This document shows positions 46,933 to 60,513 of a stretch of 64,000 bases of DNA, piece after piece; the first letter of the stretch is position 1, and every line of letters starts with the position of its first letter. The notes under the pieces are model-generated. The model was not told the DNA's origin and did no database searches. It was given only the letters and a program-made list of their open reading frames with translations. This stretch comes from Daucus carota subsp. sativus (Eukaryota; Streptophyta; Magnoliopsida; Apiales; Apiaceae): positions 23,486,558-23,550,557 of the forward strand of contig NC_030388.2 in NCBI RefSeq assembly GCF_001625215.2. The letters run 5' to 3'. The position numbers and the translations under genes were made by a program.

Positions 46933-49900
46933 ATGAGAGCAGCAGGAGCTAACAGATACTGGACTCATGTAATATCTTTGTTTCTCATCTCCACATCTCA
47001 AGCTGCTGCATCAAGTGGAAACGAAACGGATCAACTAGCATTGTTAGCCTTCAAAGCAAAGATTTCCCATGATCCCCTAGGAGCGTTTAGCTCCTGGAAT
47101 ATGTCTCTCCATTTCTGCCTCTGGGAAGGCATTACATGCAGCCAACGCCACCAAAGAGTCATCATCCTAGACCTCTCATCTAAAGGTCTGGTAGGTTCCT
47201 TGTCTCCTCATATAGGAAACATGAGTTTTCTGACTAAACTTGTTCTCTACAACAACAATCTTCGAGGCTTGATTCCTCCAGAAGTAGACCGTCTTTCCAG
47301 GCTACAAGTCCTAAGCTTAGGCCGTAATGCTTTGGAAGGAAACATACCAGATACCTTGGGACGACTTAATAGGTTAGTCATTCTTGAACTTTTTTCCAGT
47401 AAGCTATCTGGTATGATCACTACTTTTTTTAATCTCTCGTCACTGAAAGTCTATAATTTGGCCAATAATCAATTTCAAGGAAGTATACCATCAGAATTCG
47501 GATTGGCCTATCCCAATCTACAAAAAATTCAGCTGTCTGATAACAATTTAAGTGGAACCATTCCTGTATCACTATCTAATGCCTCCACACTTCAAGTTAT
47601 TGACTTGCAGTTCAACCGTTTTAGCGGTCCCACACTTGTAGATTTTGGAAGGCTACCATATCTTCAGAAATTAGGCCTAGCAAATAATAATCTAGGAGTA
47701 GGGGAACATGGTGACTTGAGTTTTTTCGACTCATTGGTCAACTGCAGCAGCTTAAAGATACTGGAAGTAGGGGCCAATAATTTACAAGGATCATTGCCCT
47801 GTTCTTTTGTCAATCTATCAACTGAGCTAACAATGATAAGCTTAGCAGATAATCAGATTTTTGGAAGCATCCCTTCAGAGATATGTAAATTTACCAATTT
47901 GATCTTTTTGTCATTAGGAGGTAACAAGTTCACAGGCATGATCCCCCCCGGAATTGTTAAGCTCAGGAAGCTTCAGCGAATTGTTCTTTCTAACAACAGA
48001 CTTACAGGGAGCATTCCTGCCTCCATAGGGAACCTGTCTATGTTGGATGAAGTTCATTTAGAAAATAATGAATTGAACGGAACCATTCCTTCGAGTTTTG
48101 GAAATTGTCCTATGTTGGTCCTCTTGGATTTGTCTCAAAATAACCTCAGTGGGACTATACCCAACCAATTTTTTCATGTTTCTCCTTTTTCTGTCAAATT
48201 GAATCTTTCTCAAAACCATTTGGTTGGATCACTACCAGCAGGTATTGGTGCTTTGAAAACCTTGGTAAAGTTGGATGTTTCAGAAAATGAGCTGTCTGGC
48301 TTGATACCAACAGAGCTTTATGATTGCAGTGCCCTTGAATCACTCTACATGCGGGGGAATTTTATTCAGGGTTTCAAGTCCCAACCAGTGAAAAAGTTAA
48401 GAGCTCTGCAAAATATTGATCTTTCTCGTAATAACTTATCTGGAAAAATCCCAGATTTCTTTGAAACCCTACACTTGAAATATTTGAATCTTAGCTGGAA
48501 TAACCTTGAGGGAGACGTACCTAAGAAAGGATTATTCGCAAATGCAAGTGCATATTCAATAGTAGGTAACAGGCTCTGTGGTGGGATACCTGAACTACAG
48601 CTACCAAGATGCAGTAGTTACAGTCCAGCTTATCAAATAATAGTGGTTCTACTTGGGCTGGTTTTTATACTACTTATTTTCACTATTTTGTTACATATTT
48701 ATGCAAATATGGTGCTGCGTTCAGTATTAAATAGACCCATTTCAGTATCACCCATCACATTGTCATACAAGCAACTCCATCAAGCCACTAATGGTTTCTC
48801 AAAAACCAACTTAGTCAGCAAGGGTGCTTCCGGTTTAGTGTACAAAGGAAAAATTGGTCCACAATACAATAAAAGAGCTGTTGCAATTAAAGTTTTCAAT
48901 GAAGAAGCAACCAACTGTTTCATCACTGAGATTGAAGCCCTGCAGAATATTCACCACAGAAACATTGTTAAGATCATGAGTATATGCTCAACTATTGTAG
49001 AGAACCGCGGTTTTAAAGCTATTGTTTACAATGTCACTGAGCATAGGAGCTTGGAGTGGTGGCTGCATTCAAAAAGTATGACATCTCATGACAAGCTCCA
49101 GATACTGAATCTTAGTACCAGAATAAATATAGCAATTGATGTGGCCAATGCACTTGACTATCTTCATAATTCTTCGGATAATCCCTTGATTCATTGTAAT
49201 CTAACATCAAGCAATATTTGGCTAGACACAGACATGTGTGCACATGTATCAAATTTTGGACTCGCAAAGTATCTTACTGATATAGGCAGTGATAGTCAAG
49301 CTCAAATCAGATCTGGAGCAGTTCGAACCCCAGGATATAAGCCTCCAGGTAAAAAAACTACATAATACACATCTTACTAGAAAATTTGTATTTTGTAGTT
49401 CTTTCTTGGTTGAAACATGTAAACTAGCCACCTGCAGGTTGGAATATAACGCGATAATGTTTAATAAGGCATCACTGTAATGCTTTTGCCGTCTAGTAAT
49501 TAAGCTATACAATGACCTGACTTGAAGCTATCTACAATTCTAATAAGTAGTAGAACATACAACTTGTTACTTCCTTTTCTAAGATAATTCGTTATAGGGG
49601 CAGGTATCGTAGTGTCCAACTGTACATAACTAGTGAACTCTGGAGAAAGTACATTTCTCATAATTTATTCAAATACTTGCTAAAAAAAAATTCTAACTAT
49701 CATTACTATGTTATTTTATGGGCAAGAGTACTGCCTGAGAAGCTCAATGTCAACCAAGGGGGATGTGTACAGCTACGGACTAATTTTGCTGGAGATGCTG
49801 ACAGGCAAGAAGACTACTGACCCTATGTTTAACGAAGGTTATAAGCTGCAGAACTTTGTCTCCAGTGCCTTGTCTGATGGTGTAAAGGATATTATTGACC

Positions 49901-52900
49901 CAGTCAATCTACATGAACTTAGTAGAGATGCTGCAGCACATGCAGAAGACTCTCTGAGTATGCTTTTCAACATTGGTGTGAAATGTACCCTGGAGATGCC
50001 ACAGTTTCGACCAGACATAAGGGATACCTTAAGCATGCTGAAAACAGTTCGGATCAACTTTAAGGTTTCTAAACAATGTTCTTTTTTTTTTCCAAAATAT
50101 CTTAAGACTTTTTTAGCTGTTAAACTATTACACAACACCAAATCTTCTAAAGCTAGGTGTGTACAGCTCCAATCATATTTTTTTCCTTTTCTTAAAGATT
50201 GAGATTATGTGCTGTGCTTCAGGCTAATCATACTACTGAGGCATATGCTCGGACAAGCTCCCTAGCTTCAGTCATTATGGCTCAAAGAAACATGAAATCT
50301 CTACCATTGTATGGGTACATTTTCCCTAGTCTCCACAAATAAAGATTTATGAATCATACCTTCATTTCTCTTCTTAATGGTGTAGGATAACAAAAATGGC
50401 TCCAAACTCAAGATCAATGTCGACGTTATCATCAGTCGTGGTGTCATATGTGGATCTCCACAAAGCAACTAATGGATTTTCCCTTACTAATCTAGTCGGT
50501 GCAGGTGGCTATGGCTCTGTTTATAAAGGAAGATTTCTTTTAGGGAATAGTGGATTAGAAGACGGAACAGGAACAGCTGTTGCAATCAAAGTATTCAACC
50601 TTCAGCGTAGAGGTGCAGTGAAAAGTTTCAACACTGAATATGGAACCTTAAAAAACATTCACCACCCGAATCTTGTAAAGACTATAACTACTTGCACAAG
50701 TGTAGATAAGGAGGGTGGTGCTTTTCGAGCAATTCTTTATGAGTTCATGGATCATGGAAGTTTAGAAATGTGGTTGCATCCAAGATATAAAAATTACTAC
50801 AATGGTCCCCTCCAACCTCATATACTGAGCCTTCACGCTAGAATAGATATAGCAGTTGGTGTCGCCAGTGCACTGAGTTATCTTCATCATCAATGTGAGC
50901 ATTCCATAATTCACTGTGATCTAAAACCTGGCAACATTTTGCTAGACAAAAACATGGTTGCTCACATTGCTGATTTTGGACTGGCAATATCCCTTCCAAA
51001 ATCCCCGGAATTGAACCAATTGAGCAGCTCAGCTGGAATGCGAGGAACCCTGGGATATATACCTCCAGGTAATTTTACTATTTAACTTGACACTGAATAT
51101 ATACGATTTCTTCTTAGACTGAATGTAAAACTTGACAGGTTCTATTTTAGCATCAAATGTGTTAACCAGGCCTACTAATTCTTTCTTAAGATTATATGAA
51201 GATAAAATCAGCCAGTCAAAGAAGAATAGAGACTATATCAATTTAACTCGTAATAGAACCGATTATTTCCATCCTCTTGTAAGTTGTAATCTAACTGAAA
51301 TCAGGAGATGATAGATATTGTGTTGTTTAATTTAATCACCAAATTCTAGGCATCCTCATTTCCCCTTAAATTCAATCCATATTCAACCCTCACTAAATTG
51401 CTCAGATTTTAATTATATATTGATCAATTGCTGTAAAATGTAAATTAGTGGAGGTAAATCTCCAGTTAGTCAAGTAGATACTCTTTGCTGGATAACACCA
51501 TATTTGTTTTCCTGATGCAAGTTGCTGAGAGGACCGAATGCTTCGTATTAAATTTTATTTTTTAAAATTCTTTCATGGAATAGAAACTCTCAGTAAAGCT
51601 TTCCCTACAACCTGGTGCATGTATTTCCCTAAACTACTAATTTGATAATAGTCTAGACTTGAATAAACTCATAGCGAAGAACAAGTTTTATTCATAATTG
51701 CTAAAGAAGTGGAGATCACTATTTTCCGGAAGGAAAGTGCCAGGTACCCAAAAAGTGTTCTCCATTTTTTTCCCTAATCCAAGTGGCATTGTATGATTAG
51801 TTCCTCTCACATCTATCTATTATCTATATAATAGAACAACCCTGAGTAATTTAATTCAAAGTGACGAATCTACCCTTTACTCATTATGCATATATTTATA
51901 TATTTGAAGGTCATTATTGACTTTTATTACTAACGTATTTATTAGACATTAATGTCTAATCATTAATATACATTAAATTACTTCATAATTAAAATTTCAA
52001 TACATGTATGTGTAATATATTTATATTCATGATTTAATAATATATAAATAAATATCCAATGTTATAAAAAATGAAAATTAGAAAATCGGCGATTAATCAG
52101 AATGATGAATACATTATTCAGAATTAATTTTATTTTATATATGTAAAAATAGTAAATATATATAATAATTTTTAAAATTTTAAATTTTCGCCACAAATTT
52201 TGTAATTTTCAACCAATCATTCCATTTTTTTCCCAATTAGTCATCGATTTTAACCGAATTTTGCCAAATTCTATTATATATCTAATACAACAATAATGAG
52301 CACTTAGCAGAAAAAAAATAATGAGTAATTTTAGGTGGGTGATAATTTAATTATATAATAAAATTTTAAACAGTGTATATTTTATGTATTTATAATTTAA
52401 TAAAATATCATTATAGTGAGTTTATGTTTACATATAAACATCAATATAATATGACTTAAAATACAAATAAATTTAAATTATTTTTATAATATAAATAATC
52501 TTAATTTAAAAAGGATGAACAAAAAGATATAACATATATTAAAAAAATAATTTAAAGCAACTCGTGCTTTGCACGGGTTAAGAAGCTAGTTAGTAATAAT
52601 GGGACCTCTTGTATGCATATCAACCGCCCAATTAAAGATAGCCACATGTCTGCCACGTCATTTGGGAAAAGATTTTGCGAACGAATTTTGGGCTACGTAG
52701 CATCACCCTTTTAGGATAGAGGTTCATTTTTATTTTTTGGTAATGTGTACCCCGAATTTCAAATTTACGGCACCTTTAAATTTTATATTTTTCTTGGTTA
52801 TTAGAGTATGGCCTAGGATGCAAGATGACAACCAAGGGAGACACTTACAGCTTTGGGATTCTATTGCTGGAGATGCTGACAAGAATGAAGCCTACTCATC

Positions 52901-53139
52901 GTATGTTTCGTAAAGGTCTTAACCTTCACAACTTTGTTTGGATGGCCTTTCCTAACAACATTGTTGACATTACTGACCCACTTATGAAGATAAGATCATC
53001 TGCAAATGAAGGGGAATGCCTAACTAGACTGTTCAATATTGGTTTAGCATGCTCCAAGATCTCATCAAAAGATCGACCAGACATGCATGCTGTATTACTT
53101 GAGCTGAAATCCATTAGGAACAGCTTCCAGTTGAATTAG
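46933..53139 (+). CDS. Gene E: LRR receptor with tandem pseudokinase and kinase, 1,287 aa
   Basis: Exons 46933-49348, 49727-50064, 50223-50314, 50386-51068 and 52805-53139 join in frame (3,864 nt). I start at 46933 because MRAAGANRYWTHVISLF is a signal peptide shared with gene F. The frame is open 58 codons further up, but that part matches promoter DNA of F. LRRNT and about 19 LRRs follow to residue 545, transmembrane helix about 567-590, kinase 1 to 918, linker, kinase 2 from about 960. Kinase 1 has KGASGLVYKG (loop altered), Lys653, HCNLTSSN (754-756) and NFG (774-776). Kinase 2 has GAGGYGSVYKG, Lys1017, HCD 1125-1127, DFG 1145-1147 and IPPE instead of APE. Intron 4 holds a Helitron. Confidence 0.88.
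51823..52589 (+). mobile_element. Helitron-like element in gene E intron 4
   Basis: It starts TCTATATAATAGAACAACCC after A. It ends with hairpin CTCGTGC TTT GCACGGG, then TTAAGAAGCTAG followed by T. The 3' end closely matches the elements at 5.3 and 63.7 kb. 767 bp, AT-rich, non-coding. Confidence 0.75.
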
Positions 53140-54332
53140 TTATGATATGAACATTAGTTCCACAATGTTGATTTGCACTATGCATAATAATCTCATCGAA
53201 AAACAAATTAATTTCATTTTTTACGGACATGAAAAGCTTGTTCTTGATACGTGGGTATTAGGGGATTTTAAAATTTTTCTACACATGCAACGCTTTTTAA
53301 TTACTGTAAGTCTAATTTTATTTGACGTGTTCAACGCTTTTTAATCGCTTTATATCTAAATTGTTTTTATGTGTCCAACGCTTAAAAAGCGCTTAAAATT
53401 TTTATGTTGATATTTTATAAGAATTTTAAGATGTTTGCCGAGTAGTGAAAAAAAAACGTGCACAATTAAACAAGACAAAACGGAGTATAATTAGACCTAT
53501 GTGATTGATGTGACATGCGTATATACATCTGCCGGAATTCATCGGGTAATAACAACTTCGAAACTGATTAATGGCATGTTATTGAATTTACTGGGGATCA
53601 ATTTCTGAACTGATTAACTGTGTGATATTTTTTTTTACGAATATTGCGTGTATGATTAAAAATATTACGTTTAAAATTTTTAACTTTTTAATAAAAAGAT
53701 AAAATTTATATTTTAATTCATAAAAATCGACGTCCGAAAAGAGATGCCCTCTCCACCCAATGAACCAATATGAAAAAGAGGTTTTGGTTTTCTCTAAGGC
53801 CCCGCTCCCTAATTTTTTTAAGAGAGAAAGTAAATGTAAGTGAAAATAAATGAATTTTTTCCTCTCATTTTTGGAGTGAAAATTTTGAAGTAAAATTATG
53901 TTATAATTGCATCTATTTTCACTTACTATCGTCTTTTTAAAAGTCCAGAAACACAAATAGAAATGAAAGTTATATAATTTTACTTCCGTTTTATAACTCG
54001 GGAGAGCAGGACGTCCGTTTCACTTGTTTTCCACCCTTTTTATAACTCGGGAGCAGGGCGTCGGTGATGCTGGTGGACTCAGGTCTAGCCGTCTAGCCGT
54101 ATACAACACGGTGGCTAGTACATAGTACTCCTTTTTTTGTTTGTTTCCATACTACATTGACTCTCAGTCTACCATGCCTGTCCTTGTCTACCATACTTCC
54201 ATTGACTCTCAGTCTACCACTAACAACATTGTTAGTGTTGTACATGGTTGATTGAATTGAGCACTACATCTGCCAGGAGAATTTTCAAACAAGCATCCAC
54301 ACCAGACCGCGGCACTCGAAACATCTTACAGG
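53140..54332. other. Intergenic between genes E and F
   Basis: No gene. It holds several AACGCTTTTTAA-type motifs (53285-53395) and a short direct repeat TTATAACTCGGGAG (about 53990 and 54039). From about 54150 it is the promoter of gene F. Confidence 0.6.
54157..54207 (+). promoter_or_regulatory. Two W-box cores upstream of gene F
   Basis: TTGACT at 54157-54162 and 54202-54207, each in a CATTGACTCTCAGTCTACCA repeat, 126-176 bp before the ATG. The 20-bp block is duplicated here and single in gene E. Confidence 0.5.
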
Positions 54333-57300
54333 ATGAGAGCAGCTGGAGTTAACAGATACTGGACTCATGTAATATCTTTGTTCCTCATCTCCACATCTGC
54401 TGCTGCTGCTGCATCTGGTGGAAATGAAACGGATCAACTAGCATTGTTGGCCTTCAAAGCAAAGATTTCCGATGATCCTCTAGGAGTGTTTAGCTCCTGG
54501 AATATGTCTCTCCATTTCTGCCTCTGGGAAGGTATTACATGCAACAAACAGCACCAAAGAGTCGTCAGCCTAAACCTCTCCTCGACAGGTCTGGTAGGTT
54601 CTTTGTGTCCTGATATAGGAAACATGAGTTTTCTGCGTGAAATCGATCTTTACAACAACAGTCTTCAAGGCCCAATTCCTCAAGAAGTAGACCGTCTTTT
54701 CAGGCTAAAAGTTCTAAGCTTAGGCCGTAATGATTTGGAAGGAAAGATACCAGGCACCATAGGACGTCTGAAAAGTTTATTCTTTGTCGATATCTCTTCA
54801 AATGAACTCTCTGGTATGATCCCTACTTCAATTTTCAATATCTCGTCATTGTCTTCCTTCAATTTGGCCAGTAATCAGCTTGAAGGAAGTATACCATCAG
54901 ACATCGGATTGACTCTTCCAAATCTGAAACTGATTCGGTTATCATATAACAAATTAACTGGAAGCATTCCTGCATCGCTCTCTAATGTTTCCAAACTTCA
55001 AGCTATTGAATTCCAGTCCAACAACTTAAGAGGCCCTGTATCTGTGGATTTTGGAAGATTGCCGTATCTTCAATTACTACGCCTGTCGTATAATAATCTA
55101 GGATCTGGAGAAGAGGGTAACTTGAGTTTTCTTGATCCACTCACCAATTGCAGCAGATTACTAATATTGGAACTAGAAAGCAATAATTTTCAAAGGTCAT
55201 TGCCCAGTTCAATTGCTAATCTATCAACTACGCTACAAATCATAAGCTTAGCATATAATCAGATTTCTGGAAGCATCCCTTCCGGGATAGGTAATTGTAT
55301 CAGCTTGATTCTTTTATCTTTACAAGGCAACAAGCTCACGGGCATTATTCCCTCTGAAATTGCTAGGCTCGGGAAATTGCAACGAGTTATTCTTTCTAAC
55401 AACATGCTTTCAGGGAGCATTCCTGCATCCATTGGGAACTTATCTTTGCTGGACGAGATTCATTTAGAAGATAATCAATTACAGGGAACAATTCCGGCTG
55501 GTTTTGGAAACTGTCCAATGTTGGTTTTCTTGGATTTGTCTCGAAATAACCTCAGTGGAACTATACCTCGTAACTTATTTTCTATTTCCCCATTTTCTGT
55601 GAAACTAAATCTTTCTCGAAATCATTTAGTTGGATCACTACCAGCAGCTATTGGAGCTTTGGGAACTGTAGTTGAATTGGATGTCTCAGAAAATGAGTTT
55701 TCTGGTTTTATTCCAGTAGAGCTTGGTCGATGCATCTCCCTCAGTTCACTATACATGCAAGGGAACTTTATTCAAGGTTACATCCCTGAATCATTGACAA
55801 ATTTACGAGGTCTGCAATATATTGATTTTTCTCGTAACAAATTATCTGAGAATATCCCCGATTTCTTTGGAGACCTAATCTACGTGGAATATTTGAATCT
55901 GAGCTGCAATAATCTCGCAGGAAAGGTGCCAATGATAGGGGTATTTTCAAATGCAAGTGCATTTTCAATAGTAGGTAACAAAAAGCTATGTGGAGGGATA
56001 CCAGAACTGCGGCTCAAAAAATGCAGTAAAAAATATATTGGAACATATAACCAAATTATGGCTTGGGTACAGGTTTTCATCTTGATAGGCTCTATACAAG
56101 ATCTTCTTATCATCAGTTGCGTATTTATGTCATGGCATAGAAGGAAAAGAAGGGAACAACTGAGATACTCAGCATCAAATGTAATGATATCCCCCAACAA
56201 AATGTCATATGAGCTACTCCGTCAAGCAACCAAGGGATTTTCACGAACCAACTTAGTCAGCGAGAGTGGTTTTGGGTTAGTGTATAAAGGAAAACTTGAT
56301 CTTAAATACATTGGGATACCTGAGGGGGAGAAAGCAGCTATAGCAGTAAAGATATTTAACACTTTGAATGAAGAAGCGGCCAACTGTTTCATCACTGAGT
56401 GTGAAACCCTGAAAAATATTCGCCACAGAAATATTGTTAGAATCATAAGTACATGTGAGAACCACAAATTTAAAGCTATTGTTTACGACTTCATGAAGAA
56501 TGGGAGTTTAGAAGGGTGGCTGCATTCAACAAGTAAAGCATCTCATGATAAGCTCAACATGCCTCAAATACTGAACCTTGATACCAAAATAAACATAGCG
56601 ATTGATGTGGCTAGTGCACTTGATTATCTACATACTCAATTGGCCAATCCCTTAATACATTGTAATCTGAAGCCAAGCAATATTTTGCTAGATAGAAACA
56701 TGACTGCACATGTATCAAATTTTGGACTAGCGAAGTTTAATACTGAGTTCAGCCTTACAAGCCAAAGCATTTTAACTGGATTTGAAGGAAACAGTGGATA
56801 TGTACCTCCAGGTAATAAACTACACACACACACACCCTACTTCATACATAAAATTTTGTATTGTTTGGTATTTTCTTGGCCAAAGCATGTAAGATCTAGA
56901 CAGAGCCCATCCCTAAGCTAGGATAGAACATGTAACTTGTAGACCTGTCTAACAATTAACATGTATAATAGCCTAAAATTCTTTGCACTTATATTCTGTA
57001 GTAAAAACATGAAATTTACTTCCTTTTTTTTTTTTGCTAAATATGAAATTTACTTCCTAGTTATTCAATATAGTATGTAAACCTCTTCACTGCCACAGAT
57101 ATCACAGTCACGTCCTGTGATACCTACAATCTCTTGTATCATTATTTAAGTTATGATAATTAATGTAACTGCTTGTATTATTTCCAAAGTGGTGTAATTT
57201 GTCTATAAATGTGTTTTTAGAAAGTGCCGGTAATTCTTAGGGACAGATACAAGAGCACCGCAATCTAGTTGAAAAAGCAATTTAGGCAACGAAGGTGCAT

Positions 57301-58073
57301 TGCGTACAGAATTAGTGATCTCTAGAGAAAGTACTTCTCGTATTATACAATCATATACTTGCAGATAAATTCTAACTTGGTATAATCCTCTAATATGTTG
57401 TGCAAGAGTATGGTCTGGGAAGCATGGTGTCAACTAAGGGGGATGTCTACAGCTATGGAATAATTTTACTGGAGATGCTGACAGGAAAAAAGATAACTGA
57501 CCCTATGTTTCAAAATGGTTTTAAGCTTCAGAACTTTGTTTCCAATGCCTTGTCTGATGGTATAAAGGGAATTGTCAACCCAGTCAATCTATTTGAACTT
57601 ACAAGAGAGAATGCAGCAGAGGCGGAGGATTGTCTAAGTATACTTTTCAACATTGGTCTGAAATGTGCGCTGGACTTGCCACAGTTTCGACCAGACATCA
57701 GTGATATCTTAAGCATGTTGGAAACAGTTAGGATCATCTTCAAGGTTACTCAACTATGATCTTAATCTTTCAAATAATCTTGGATTTCTTAGCATTAGAT
57801 CAGATTGATTAGTTACCCGTATGTAAATCACTGGCATACAACTTTGAGGTTGCTTAACTGCATATCACCTCATCTTTCATAAACTCTGTCCACTATTCTA
57901 TTCATAGTCTTCCTTCTCTAGAAATCAAGATTAAATCCTTTGCTTCAGGCCAATACAGGTAGTCCGGAGGCCTATGCTAACAAAACTTCCCAAGCTGCAG
58001 TTTTGATGGCTCAAAGAAACATGAAATCTCTATTATTGTACGGGTACAATTCTCCATAATTCCCAATTGCCCA

Positions 58074-58136
<63 letters not shown>

Positions 58137-60513
58137 TCATGCCTTGAACTTTTACAAATGGTGTAGGGACAAAAAGATGCCTCCAGATTCAAGATCAATG
58201 TCGATATCACCATCGGTCACACTGTCATTCATGGATATCCATAAAGCAACTAATGGACTGTCATCAACCAACTTACTAGGCGCAGGTGGTTTTGGCTCTG
58301 TTTATAAAGCAACATTTCATCAAGAGAATGTTCGTCTTCTCTTAAGGAATAGTGGGATAGAAGATAGGATTGGAACAGCTGTTGCAATTAAAGTATTTAA
58401 CCTTCAGCGTAGAGGTGCAGCAAGAAGTTTCAAGACCGAGTATAAAATCTTAAGAAACATTAGCCACATGAATCTTGTAAAGGTTATAACTGCATGTACA
58501 AGTAAAGATCTGGAGGGTAACGATTTTCAAGCTATTCTTTATGAGTTCATGGATAATGGGAGTTTAGAAATGTGGCTGCATCCAACAAATAAAACATACC
58601 ATGATGGAGCCATCAGACCTCGAATACTCAGCCTACATGCCAGAATAAATTTAGTGATTGGGATAGCCTGTGCACTCAGTTATCTTCATTATCAATGTAA
58701 GAATTGCATAATTCATTGTGACCTAAAACCAAGCAACATTTTGTTAGACAAAAACATGGTCGCGCGTATTGCAGATTTTGGGCTGGCAATTTCTCTTCCT
58801 GAATCCCCAACTCTGAACCAAGGTAGCCAGTCCAGTGGATTACGAGGAACCACTGGATATATAGCTCCAGGTATATTTTCCATAAAACTTGGCATTTAAT
58901 TAGAGAAACATGAATTCTTTAAAGGCTTAATGTAAGACTTGGTTCATTTTAGTTTTGCACAGAATGATCTCACCGTGATTCTTTCTTAATAATATTAAAT
59001 TGGAATAAGAGAGAACCAGAAAGCAGAAGAATTAATTGTCCATGACTACAACCTTTCAGTCCTTCCCTCTCCTAGACGCCTTTAGAGAAAGTGCCAGAGT
59101 ACCCTAGGTAGTATATTAATCTTTAATTAACTCCAGAACTGCCATAATTAAAGTTTAAATTTATTGAACACCATGATTGCTCCTTCCTCACTGCCTCCAT
59201 CACTACACCTGTTTCATCCTCAGCTAAATTGCTCAAAGTTGAGACCTCCCGGTATGCTTAACTCTCGTACCATTTTTAATGACCAACCTTGTGTTGTTTA
59301 ATTGCCAAAAATTAAGTACTGACGTACACATTTTATTTATCTCCAGAAGTCTCTAGTTGGTGTACGTAGTGTTCATTTTGCTTTACTTGGACTAGGTAAA
59401 AAATGAAAAAGCTATTAATCACAACAATAGGGTTCCTCGGATTTGTCAGGTCTCATATGACTAACTTATTGCAGTCTATTTCTAATCAAACCAGAGGAAA
59501 TAACAGACGAACTCGTTTGGATTTGTTTAATTAATATGATATGTGTTCAATAGTGGGGGCACTTGAGAGTTTATTACTTAAGCTCAAGTTCCAGTATTGT
59601 CCATGTAAGTCTGCCCCTGCATACATCCACCCCTCCTTTTCCCCAATATATACCCTGATGTATTGAAATTGGTTTTAAATTAATGTAGGAATCGTACCTG
59701 GCTGATTAATTTTGATGACAGCTTAGATGTAAATATACTGGTAAATATAATATAAACTGGTTTATACCATGTTTGGTAATTGGATTTCATTTGAAATTAT
59801 GGATTTGACCCAATTACATGTTTGGATAGACAAAAGAATTTGAATGTGTGAAAACCAAGACAGTCAAATACTCGTATGAACTTGATGATTTTAAATGACA
59901 ACTCAAATCATGTCATTTGGAATCTAGCATTTAAAATGAATTACATGTTCACAAACACAATCTAATAAAAATTTAATGGCTGTATCATATGCATATTTGT
60001 TAAGGTAGTGGGACTATTAAGAATCAGGATTGAGGGGTGAGAGTCATTCCATGACTCAGGGGTGCTCTTACCTCTTAAGGCTTCCATTTTTCTTTGAGAA
60101 ATTTTACAGTAAATTGCAATTTATGGCTAAAACTTTCATTGTATATTTTCTCGGTTTTAGAGTATGGACTAGGATGCAAAATGACAACCAAGGGCGACAC
60201 ATACAGTTTTGGGATTTTGTTATTGGAGATTTTGACAAGGAGGAAGCCTACTCATCGTATGTTTCGTGGAGGTCTTAACCTTCACAACTTTGTTTGGATG
60301 GCTATGCCTGACAATGTGATGGACATTATTGACCCGCTTATGATGGTAACGGCATCTGCAAATGAAGGGAATGAGAAACAAGTAGAGGAATGCCTGACTA
60401 GATTGTTCAGTATTGGTTTAGCATGCTCTAAGCCATCGCCGAAGGATCGGCCAAGCATGCTTTCCATACTACATGAGCTGGAGTCTATTAGGAACAGCTT
60501 CTACATTAATTAG
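54333..60513 (+). CDS. Gene F: LRR receptor with tandem pseudokinase and kinase, 1,322 aa
   Basis: Exons 54333-56811, 57407-57744, 57949-58043, 58167-58870 and 60161-60513 join in frame (3,969 nt). Signal peptide MRAAGVNRYWTHVISLFLIS, LRRNT with SSWNMSLHFCLWEGITC, about 19 LRRs, transmembrane helix about 579-600 (VFILIGSIQDLLIISCVF), kinase 1 to residue 939, linker, kinase 2 from about 990. Kinase 1: ESGFGLVYKG, Lys673, HCNLKPSN (776-778), NFG (796-798). A short insert (IPEGEKAA) precedes the lysine. Kinase 2: GAGGFGSVYKA, Lys1046, HCD 1154-1156, DFG 1174-1176, GYIAPE. The LRRs are the most diverged of the cluster, so ligand specificity may differ. Intron 3 carries an (AT)n run. Confidence 0.9.
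58074..58132. repeat. (AT)n microsatellite in gene F intron 3
   Basis: About 28 TA units within the 123-bp intron 58044-58166, so nearly half of the intron is repeat and its length probably varies between plants. Confidence 0.95.
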
